Shown here piece after piece: positions 1 through 5,621 of a DNA stretch of 18,202 nucleotides. Each line of letters opens with the position of its first letter. Position 1 is the first letter of the stretch. Made by a program: the position numbers and the translations under genes. Below the pieces are notes generated by a model. That model saw only the letters and a list, made by a program, of their open reading frames with translations, had not been told where the DNA came from and did no database searches. The DNA is from Ruminococcus sp. CAG:403 (GTDB lineage: Bacteria > Bacillota > Clostridia > Oscillospirales > Ruminococcaceae), in contig FR899058.1 of the NCBI GenBank assembly GCA_000437255.1, positions 14,481-32,682 on the forward strand. The letters run 5' to 3'.

Positions 1-434
1 CAGCAGCCTATCCTCTTCCCGTTTTGGTCATTGATATGGGAACGGCAACAACCTGCTCTGTAATTGATGCACAACACCGATTTTTAGGCGGCATCATCAT
101 GGCAGGTATGCAGACTTCCCTGGATGCATTGGTGACTCGCACCTCTCAGCTGCCTAAAATTTCTTTTGATCCCCCCAAGCAAATGATTGGCACCAATACC
201 ATAGACTGTATCAAAAGCGGTCTGCTGTATGGAACCGCATCTTGTTTGGACGGAATTATTACACGAACCGAAGAAGCACTCGGGACACCTGTTACCACCG
301 TCATCACCGGCGGATTGGCACATCTGGTTCTTCCATACTGTAAACAAACGCTGCACTATGACCCGGATTTATTATTAAACGGACTCATTTTGCTCTATCA
401 AGCCAATCGAAAGCAATCGCCACCTACTAAGTAA
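1..434 (+). CDS. coaX: Type III pantothenate kinase, C-terminal part (5' end outside window)
   Basis: This is the end of a type III pantothenate kinase, the cytoplasmic enzyme that phosphorylates pantothenate with ATP in the first step of coenzyme A synthesis. The frame is open from base 3, so the start lies before the window. Visible family signatures are VIDMGTATT (the acidic, nucleotide-site segment), FLGGIIMAGMQTSLDAL with the Gly-rich turn, LPKI, the IGTNT segment followed by SGLLYG, and the late VITGG motif before the C-terminus. These match the CoaX order and spacing in the ASKHA fold. The stop is followed at once by an AAGGAG site and the next gene, so the two are probably co-transcribed. 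Confidence is high for the family; the missing N-terminus would hold the first ATP-binding motif. Confidence 0.93.
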   Translation, partial: AAYPLPVLVIDMGTATTCSVIDAQHRFLGGIIMAGMQTSLDALVTRTSQLPKISFDPPKQMIGTNTIDCIKSGLLYGTASCLDGIITRTEEALGTPVTTVITGGLAHLVLPYCKQTLHYDPDLLLNGLILLYQANRKQSPPTK

Positions 435-442
435 GGAGTTGC

Positions 443-1468
443 ATGATGGAATCTTCACGCTATCAAGTACGAGATCATTTGACCGATCGCAGAATCGGCA
501 CTTCAGCCGTTAATATTGAACATGCCCAGCTGCTGTTCGATACCACCTCACAAGCTGCATTGCTGCGGCTGCAATTGCAAAATGTCAGCAGTCAGCCCAT
601 CTCTCAAATTACCATTCGCTACATTGCCTACGATGTAAACGGTGTTTTAACCGAAACCAATAACTATACAGCTTCTCTGAACAGTGTTGGATCTGGACAA
701 AGTTTTGAATTAAACGATCCTATTCCGCTGCAAAATGCATCGGCTGCCTTCATTGAAACACTGGTCATTGGCGTGGCTTTTGCAGACGGAACGTTCTGGA
801 ACGCAACAGAAGCAGAAATCACAGCTGCCATTACACCCCCAAGTGCACGATTCCAGCAGACTGCGTCCACACAACAGCAAGCCCCTTACGCACAACAACA
901 AAATCCGTATACACAGCAGCAAAGCCCCTACATGCAGCAACAAAATCCCTACGCACAGCAGCAAAGTCCTTACATGCAGCAACAAAATCCGTATACACAA
1001 CAGCAAAATCCTTACATGCAGCAACAAAATCCCTATACCCAGCAGCAAAATCCTTACATGCAGCAAATGATGTACACGGATCCACGCCCTAAAATCATCA
1101 GCAACCTCAAAACGCAAACCATTCTTTCCTTTGTTTCTGCTGCTGCTGGTCTCCTCATAATTCTATCTGGTATGAGTTCCATTGTGTTGGGAGAAAGTAT
1201 CTCTGATGCCACCACGATTTCAGGAATCATCTATATCGTCGCTGGAATTTTGGGCTTCATTTTCTCCATTGTTTTTGGTGTCCTCACCATGAAATTTCGA
1301 AATCTTGTTCAATCCCAACCACTTCAGTCCCTGCATCAACAGGCAAGCCGACATACTGTCATCAGCGTTTTACAAATTGTGCTGGGTGCATTGTTCAGCG
1401 GTGGTATCTTCGCAATCATCGCCGGAATTATGGGAAATTCCGCAGCCAGTCAAGTGAAAAAGTCCTAA
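443..1468 (+). CDS. Membrane protein with N-terminal beta-rich domain, PY(T/M/A)QQQ(N/S) repeats and C-terminal membrane segments
   Basis: 341 residues, function unknown. The ATG start sits 4 bases after an AAGGAG site that overlaps the coaX stop. Three parts are visible: residues about 5-130 alternate hydrophobic and polar residues and end in GVAFADGTFW, which looks like a small beta-sandwich resembling uncharacterised Firmicutes domains (my recollection, not a search); residues about 143-212 are nine heptads of the form PYxQQQN; residues about 225-335 hold roughly three hydrophobic segments ending in a short KKS tail. There is no signal peptide, so the N-terminal domain and repeats probably face the cytoplasm, tethered by the C-terminal bundle. 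It lies between coaX and the AI-2E family transporter with short gaps, so it is likely part of the same transcript. Repeat number may vary between strains. Confidence 0.85.
   Translation: MMESSRYQVRDHLTDRRIGTSAVNIEHAQLLFDTTSQAALLRLQLQNVSSQPISQITIRYIAYDVNGVLTETNNYTASLNSVGSGQSFELNDPIPLQNASAAFIETLVIGVAFADGTFWNATEAEITAAITPPSARFQQTASTQQQAPYAQQQNPYTQQQSPYMQQQNPYAQQQSPYMQQQNPYTQQQNPYMQQQNPYTQQQNPYMQQMMYTDPRPKIISNLKTQTILSFVSAAAGLLIILSGMSSIVLGESISDATTISGIIYIVAGILGFIFSIVFGVLTMKFRNLVQSQPLQSLHQQASRHTVISVLQIVLGALFSGGIFAIIAGIMGNSAASQVKKS
884..1066 (+). repeat. Tandem 21-bp coding repeat (nine PYxQQQN heptads)
   Basis: Nine consecutive 21-base units, the last one cut to 15 bases, encode PY followed by A, T or M, then QQQ and N or S. 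The later units alternate PYMQQQN and PYTQQQN, which gives a 42-base higher-order period and suggests expansion by duplication of pairs. Third-base differences (CCT/CCC/CCG, CAA/CAG) show that the units have partly diverged. The reading frame is kept throughout, so copy changes would alter length without frameshift. Confidence 0.95.
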
Positions 1469-1477
1469 AAACGGGCG

Positions 1478-2755
1478 GTGTTGAAATTGAAGGAGCAACT
1501 AAAAAAATACTTCTCCACAGTCGCCGGAATCTTAACCGTGTTGATTCTGGGAGCTCTGCTCATTTACGGAGTCTTTCACTTTGATTCTGTAAAAAACGGC
1601 TACACATCCATTATTAACATTTTAAAGCCCATTTTATATGGCATTGCCATCGCATACATCTTAAAACCACTCTGTAAACTTTATGAATCCCTGTTTCATC
1701 GCATACTTTGCAAAATCAATGCACAGAAACGGGAAAAACTGGTGCATGTACTTGCCATTGCAGCAAGTTTGATTTCCGGTTTACTCATCATTTACTGTCT
1801 GCTGATTATTCTGCTTCCCAAACTATTGCAGAGTATTCTATCCATCATTACAATACTGCCGGATACTGCTCAGCGAACCATCAAATGGCTGCAAGAATAC
1901 TTTCGGGGAAATCCCACTGTTTTGCGGCATTTGAATGATTTTTCCGATACTGTACTGCCCAATGTGCAAACTTGGTTGAAAGAGGAATTAATTCCATCTG
2001 TTCAGTCCCTCGTCAGCGGCATTTCCAACAGCGTCATCAATGTATTTGCCTGGATCAAAAATATTTTAATCGGCATCATTGTCTCTGTTTATTTGCTGTA
2101 TGGCAGAAAAAAGTTTGCTGCACAGGCAAAACTCTGTCTCTATAGTATCTTTTCAAAGAAACGGGCAGACTGGATTTTAAAAGAAGCCACCTATGCCGAT
2201 CGTATGTTCAGCGGATTTTTAAGTGGAAAATTACTGGATAGTGCAATCATTGGTGTCATCTGTGCCATTGTCTGTTCCATTTTGGGAATTCCAAATACGG
2301 CTTTAATTAGCGTTATCATTGGAGTAACCAATATCATTCCATTCTTTGGCCCATTTATTGGCGCCATTCCATCCGCTATCTTGATCTTAATTGAATCCCC
2401 AATCAAGTGCCTTTGGTTTGTCATCTTTATTATTATTCTCCAGCAAATTGACGGAAACATCATTGGACCAAAAATTCTGGGCAATACAACTGGTGTTTCC
2501 AGCTTCTGGGTATTGTTTTCCATCCTGTTATTTGGTGGACTTTGGGGATTCCTTGGTATGATTGTAGGCGTTCCGCTGTTTGCAGTTATTTACGATGTGC
2601 TAAAACAAGCTGTTTCGTATGGACTCAAAAAACGCGGACAAGAAGAGCTGCTCGATGCCTATCATGCAGCTACCAAGCAATCCGATGCACAAAAAAAGAA
2701 ACCTTCTATTCGGCAACGTATCACTACACTGCTGCAAGCGAAATCCAAAAAATAA
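1478..2755 (+). CDS. AI-2E family transporter (PF01594-type permease)
   Basis: 425-residue polytopic inner-membrane protein with about eight hydrophobic segments, the usual length and layout for the AI-2E transporter family (TqsA/YdiK/PerM relatives). The diagnostic stretch is NIIPFFGPFIGAIP near residues 285-300, followed by the conserved IDGNIIGPKILG and FGGLWGFLGMIVGVPLFAV segments. A long amphipathic central region (about residues 120-190) separates the N- and C-terminal membrane blocks, as in the family. The C-terminus is a basic cytoplasmic tail. Substrates differ among members (autoinducer-2 export, sodium/proton exchange), so transport of AI-2 cannot be inferred here. The start is GTG at 1478, or TTG at 1481; no strong ribosome site is seen, which suggests translation coupled to the gene ending 9 bases upstream. 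Confidence 0.9.
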   Translation: MLKLKEQLKKYFSTVAGILTVLILGALLIYGVFHFDSVKNGYTSIINILKPILYGIAIAYILKPLCKLYESLFHRILCKINAQKREKLVHVLAIAASLISGLLIIYCLLIILLPKLLQSILSIITILPDTAQRTIKWLQEYFRGNPTVLRHLNDFSDTVLPNVQTWLKEELIPSVQSLVSGISNSVINVFAWIKNILIGIIVSVYLLYGRKKFAAQAKLCLYSIFSKKRADWILKEATYADRMFSGFLSGKLLDSAIIGVICAIVCSILGIPNTALISVIIGVTNIIPFFGPFIGAIPSAILILIESPIKCLWFVIFIIILQQIDGNIIGPKILGNTTGVSSFWVLFSILLFGGLWGFLGMIVGVPLFAVIYDVLKQAVSYGLKKRGQEELLDAYHAATKQSDAQKKKPSIRQRITTLLQAKSKK

Positions 2756-2801
2756 AAAATCTGCTGCACCCAGCTAGGAAAATGGGTGCAGCAGATTTTT
2801 T
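2756..2801. terminator. Bidirectional intrinsic terminator
   Basis: A 17-bp inverted repeat (arms 2756-2772 and 2783-2799, loop 2773-2782) is flanked by A- and T-runs on both sides. It starts directly after the stop of the AI-2E family transporter gene and lies 25 bases from the stop of the convergent transglutaminase-like gene, so it can end both transcripts. Confidence 0.93.
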
Positions 2802-2826
2802 TATTCTATTTAAGCCGATCGCCACT

Positions 2827-3642
2827 TTATGCCGATTCTGCCGTTGTCAGCGAAATTTCCTGAAATGCCTTTGCATGTTCTACACCTGCAATCCGCAGCA
2901 TCATACAATCCGAAAGATCTCTTCCCACTGCCAAAACCACATAACGGTCATCCGCTTGCCGATTGAAAACCGGATCCAATCCAATCCAGCGAGTTCCATC
3001 GTAAACCTCTGCCCAATGGTGCAGAAAGGCAGTTTCTTTCTCTCCGTTTTCCGGTTCTGCACAGCAAAATCCTGTTACAAAACGTGCAGATATTCCTGCC
3101 CGGCGCAAACAGCTCAAAAAGAGATGCACATAATCCTGTGCCGAACCGGTTCGCTTCCGAAATGCTTTCTCTGCACTGCACAGAATCTCTGCTTCATTTT
3201 TTTGATAAGTCATATGATAAAACAGTACCTGCATCAAGCAAGCTGCCTGCTTGCAAATGGACTGCTCACAATAGTTAAGGCAAACAGAAACCGTCTGCTG
3301 ATAAAATGTTTCCATTTCCTTGGTCAAAGCTGTCAACGGCGATTGCAGCGCATAAATCCGCTTCGGCGCACTGCATTCTCCCTTTTCATAGTTACTGAAC
3401 ACAATTCCAGAGGTTTCATAGGTGAATTCTGTATGCTGTCCGTATGCACTGCCCACACACAGCGCATTGCCGCAAAAATCATGCTGGATACAGTATCCCT
3501 CTGTCGGCAAAATTTTGGTATGAATTCCGCAGACCTGCTGTGCATTGCTGCTGCGTGGCGTGATATGCAGGGAAAAATACTGCCGATCAACCGGCCGGTC
3601 ATATCGAATAGCAGCGGTTAAAGTATATGCAATTCGTTTCAT
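2827..3642 (-). CDS. Transglutaminase-like protein with Ala at the catalytic Cys position
   Basis: 271 residues. The ATG at 3642 is chosen because it forms an ATGA overlap with the stop of the upstream ATP-grasp gene and has GGAAG upstream; the frame itself opens earlier. The C-terminal half follows the bacterial transglutaminase-like pattern: TGSAQDYVHL (165-174), CLRRAGISARFVTGF (178-192), HHWAEVY (208-214), GLDPVFN (221-227) and AVGRDLSDC (238-246). In active members the first motif reads G-x-C-x-D; here it is G-S-A-Q-D, so residue 168 is Ala where the nucleophilic Cys should be. The catalytic His (208) and Asp (223) remain. The N-terminal part matches the beta-rich region seen in relatives that pair with circularly permuted ATP-grasp proteins. 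It is probably not a protease or amidase in the usual way and may bind a partner or substrate. No signal peptide; cytoplasmic. Confidence 0.88.
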   Translation of the reverse strand: MKRIAYTLTAAIRYDRPVDRQYFSLHITPRSSNAQQVCGIHTKILPTEGYCIQHDFCGNALCVGSAYGQHTEFTYETSGIVFSNYEKGECSAPKRIYALQSPLTALTKEMETFYQQTVSVCLNYCEQSICKQAACLMQVLFYHMTYQKNEAEILCSAEKAFRKRTGSAQDYVHLFLSCLRRAGISARFVTGFCCAEPENGEKETAFLHHWAEVYDGTRWIGLDPVFNRQADDRYVVLAVGRDLSDCMMLRIAGVEHAKAFQEISLTTAESA

Positions 3643-4940
3643 TTTGGTTCTGTCTTCCTTTCTGTATCTACAATCCAGGTATCCTTCCATCCGGATTCAT
3701 TTTGTGCTTCAAATCGTGTCACGCCGCCCTGCCAGACACGGGTCTGTTCTCCGGTTAACACCACGGCATGTACACAACTTGATCGGGTACATGCAATGGC
3801 ATTTCCCTGTACATAGGACATCGGTGCTGGAAAAACCTGTTCCTGTGCCAAAAACCGCTCCGGGTTGCGCTGCACCATACTCTTGATTTTCTGAAATTGT
3901 TCTTCCCGCAGATGACTGCCATTGCAAACAAGTTGTCCGCTATGACTATCATACAGCATCAGATTCTTCAAATTTTTTAACACATAGGCACGATCTTTTT
4001 TTTGCGTTGGCAAATAAGTCGGCACACTGCGCAGAATCGGACGTTCCTCTAAATAAAATGAAATGATCTGCGGCATATAATAATAAAATAGATAATCATT
4101 CATCAATCCGCTCCCCGGTGCATTGAGAATTGCCACATTTCCGGCACGATACGCTGCCATTAAACCTGGTACGCCAATTGTACTCTCCGCATCAAAGGTA
4201 ACCGGATCCAGCAAGGCATCCGGAATGCAGCGATATAGCGCACCCACTCGCTTTTCTACTCCATTTACAAAGCAATAGAGCACATCCTGTACAACAGACA
4301 ATGCACTTGGTTCCACAGCTAAACAACCTGCCTGCTTTGCCAAATACGCCAATTCTAACCTTGCATCTGGATCTGGATGCGACAGCAACACCACATTTTC
4401 TCCGCCGCAATTGACAGCATCCATCATCTTTTGAAATTGACCGATCAACTGTAAACTGTCTAAAACAGAAGCGCTTTCCAGCATGGCGGGCGCACACTGC
4501 TTGGTCAAAGCTCTGGCGAGCAAGGCGTGTCCGACTCCACGAAGCTGTAAACTATCCTCTTTTAAAACATACCAGGCACCGTCTGGTTCCTGTAACAACT
4601 GCATCATAACAGCTTGACAATAAACCGATCCCGGTGGAACCAGCTGCTGACACTGCGGACTGTACGCCTTTGCGGAAAAAACCAGTTGATCCGGTACAAT
4701 CCCAGCAGATAAAATGGCACCTTCTCCATAAATATCGCTGAGAAACAGATTCCACGCCTGGACACGCTGTATCAATCCTTGTTCCAGAAGAGAAAATGAT
4801 GCTGCTGAAATCTGATTGGCGATTCCATCAAAATGCGAAAAATCCGATTGCGACGCATAAGACGCTGCCTCACACTGCTCTTGCTGAAATCGTCGCAGCA
4901 GGGCGTTCATTTCCTTTGTAAATCGAATCTGCTGATCCAA
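3639..4940 (-). CDS. Circularly permuted ATP-grasp family protein
   Basis: 433 residues from a TTG start at 4940, chosen because AGGAGG lies 6 bases upstream (4946-4951); the frame opens further upstream inside a hairpin. Family landmarks in order: YVLKEDSLQLRGVGHALLAR (about 124-143), VVLLSHPDPDARLELAYLA (183-201), VGALYRCIPDALLDPVTF (232-249), IGVPGLMAAYRAGNVAILNA (255-274), and the late VWQGGVTRF (402-410). These match the CP-ATP-grasp proteins that occur with alpha-E and transglutaminase genes and are predicted amide or peptide ligases (Iyer and colleagues' comparative analysis). Several usual residues look changed: the common DN.R.PSG loop is EDSLQLRG and the RR pair is RC, so ligase activity is uncertain. 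The stop overlaps the transglutaminase-like start by 4 bases, implying coupled translation. No alpha-E gene is adjacent. Confidence 0.87.
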   Translation of the reverse strand: MDQQIRFTKEMNALLRRFQQEQCEAASYASQSDFSHFDGIANQISAASFSLLEQGLIQRVQAWNLFLSDIYGEGAILSAGIVPDQLVFSAKAYSPQCQQLVPPGSVYCQAVMMQLLQEPDGAWYVLKEDSLQLRGVGHALLARALTKQCAPAMLESASVLDSLQLIGQFQKMMDAVNCGGENVVLLSHPDPDARLELAYLAKQAGCLAVEPSALSVVQDVLYCFVNGVEKRVGALYRCIPDALLDPVTFDAESTIGVPGLMAAYRAGNVAILNAPGSGLMNDYLFYYYMPQIISFYLEERPILRSVPTYLPTQKKDRAYVLKNLKNLMLYDSHSGQLVCNGSHLREEQFQKIKSMVQRNPERFLAQEQVFPAPMSYVQGNAIACTRSSCVHAVVLTGEQTRVWQGGVTRFEAQNESGWKDTWIVDTERKTEPK

Positions 4941-4956
4941 TTTCTGCCTCCTAACC

Positions 4957-4996
4957 AAAAAAAGGCGCAATACCCCTATCGGAGTAAAGCGCCTTT
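4957..4996 (-). terminator. Terminator hairpin in the leader of the ATP-grasp operon (possible attenuator)
   Basis: Read on the minus strand, AAAGGCGC pairs with GCGCCTTT around an inner TACTCC/GGGGTA stem capped by GATA, and the hairpin is followed by seven T residues. It lies between the promoter at 5022-5050 and the AGGAGG at 4946-4951. The inner stem has a G-U pair on the minus strand but a C-A mismatch on the plus strand, so the minus-strand RNA is the better fold. It would stop transcription before the gene unless read through. Confidence 0.75.
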
Positions 4997-5021
4997 GCTT
5001 TTTGTCAATCTATTTTTCTAT

Positions 5022-5050
5022 ATTTTAGCATAAAAATAGCAATTTGTAAA
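5022..5050 (-). promoter_or_regulatory. SigA-type promoter for the ATP-grasp/transglutaminase-like operon
   Basis: On the minus strand TTTACA (5050-5045), a 17-base spacer and an extended -10 TGC-TAAAAT (5027-5022) form a good vegetative promoter. Transcription should begin near 5015, leaving a leader of about 75 nt. Confidence 0.75.
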
Positions 5051-5300
5051 GATAAAAAAGATTTTTGCTTCTAAATTATTTGATTTTTTAAGTATTGTAT
5101 TCTGATTCTTTGGAAAGAAAAGAGAAATGCAATTTGCTGCCGAAATTTTCAATTGAAGCAATCAAATTGTCAAATAGCCTGTATTGGTTCTTGCCGTCTG
5201 AAGAATTGTCTTCTGATTCAATCACATTTCAACAAATATGGAAAATTGAGCGCCCTTTTCCCTTTATTTTTTGTACGTTTTATGCAGATTTTCATGAAAG
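5051..5300. other. AT-rich intergenic stretch with nothing recognised
   Basis: About 250 bases between the two divergent promoters. Short open frames exist, but none has a ribosome site or a recognisable product. No clear hairpin terminator, tRNA or repeat was found here. Confidence 0.5.
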
Positions 5301-5305
5301 TGATG

Positions 5306-5334
5306 TTGACATTTTTTAAATTTCGTGGTATACT
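5306..5334 (+). promoter_or_regulatory. SigA promoter, TTGACA-17-TATACT
   Basis: TTGACA at 5306-5311, a 17-base spacer and TATACT at 5329-5334 match the vegetative consensus at 11 of 12 positions. The start of transcription should be near 5341, about 280 bases before the DUF2079 gene, which gives an unusually long leader. Confidence 0.88.
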
Positions 5335-5340
5335 GAAAAA

Positions 5341-5586
5341 GCAAAATGGCAACTTACGGAAAGAAGACTGGCACCCGTTTCAGTTCCATGGATTCTTCTT
5401 TTTCTGCCAACTGCATACGTTTTGTCCCTTTTCAAACGTATGAACTACGCATTCCTGAAAGCTGCTTTTCCAGAATGAATTTCCGAAAAAGTGCGCCGAT
5501 TGATGGGAATGCGTTTGTATTAGCGTACGTTCCTATAAAAATGAACCGTACGTCTTTTTAAAACTGCTCTTTCTAAGAGAGCGGTT
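5341..5586 (+). promoter_or_regulatory. Structured 5' leader, candidate riboswitch/attenuator or small RNA
   Basis: The leader holds four hairpins. P1 is CATACGTTT (5414-5422) with AAACGTATG (5434-5442). P2 is ACGCATTCC (5447-5455) with GGAATGCGT (5506-5514), extended by two G-U pairs and enclosing about 46 nt. P3 is a terminator at 5523-5559. P4 is AACTGCTCT (5562-5570) with AGAGCGGTT (5578-5586), just before the ribosome site. Segment 5442-5450 can pair instead with 5523-5532, and 5435-5442 with 5524-5531; either would break P3, while P1 and P2 hold these segments back. That is the logic of antiterminator and anti-antiterminator. The 5' region 5346-5405 also shows weak pairing. It does not match a riboswitch class that I recognise. 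It may instead be a stand-alone RNA of about 220 nt ending at P3. Confidence 0.6.
5523..5559 (+). terminator. Intrinsic terminator inside the DUF2079 gene leader
   Basis: GCGTACGTTC (5523-5532) pairs with GAACCGTACGT (5543-5553) with one bulged C, loop 5533-5542, followed by CTTTTT. It lies downstream of the promoter at 5306-5334 and upstream of the gene at 5622, so it would end transcription early unless an alternative fold forms. Confidence 0.72.
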
Positions 5587-5621
5587 CTAAAAATCAAGCA
5601 TACATAAGGAGCTAAAATCAT

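Noticed and set aside
884..1066. Possible CRISPR-like regular repeat
   Set aside because: The 21-base units are contiguous, keep a reading frame and have no spacers; they are a coding tandem repeat.
2542..3621. 359-codon plus-strand open frame over the AI-2E family transporter end and the transglutaminase-like gene
   Set aside because: It crosses a strong terminator, has no ribosome site and encodes a Cys/His-rich sequence of no known family; the minus-strand transglutaminase-like frame is clearly the real one.
4957..4996. Plus-strand terminator
   Set aside because: No plus-strand gene ends nearby and the inner stem has a C-A mismatch on that strand; the T7 tract follows on the minus strand.
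5346..5561. 71-codon open frame spanning the leader RNA
   Set aside because: It has no ribosome site and its ATG would be about 5 nt from the predicted RNA start. The segment is better explained by hairpins. Codon choice looks passable, so a leaderless peptide cannot be fully excluded.
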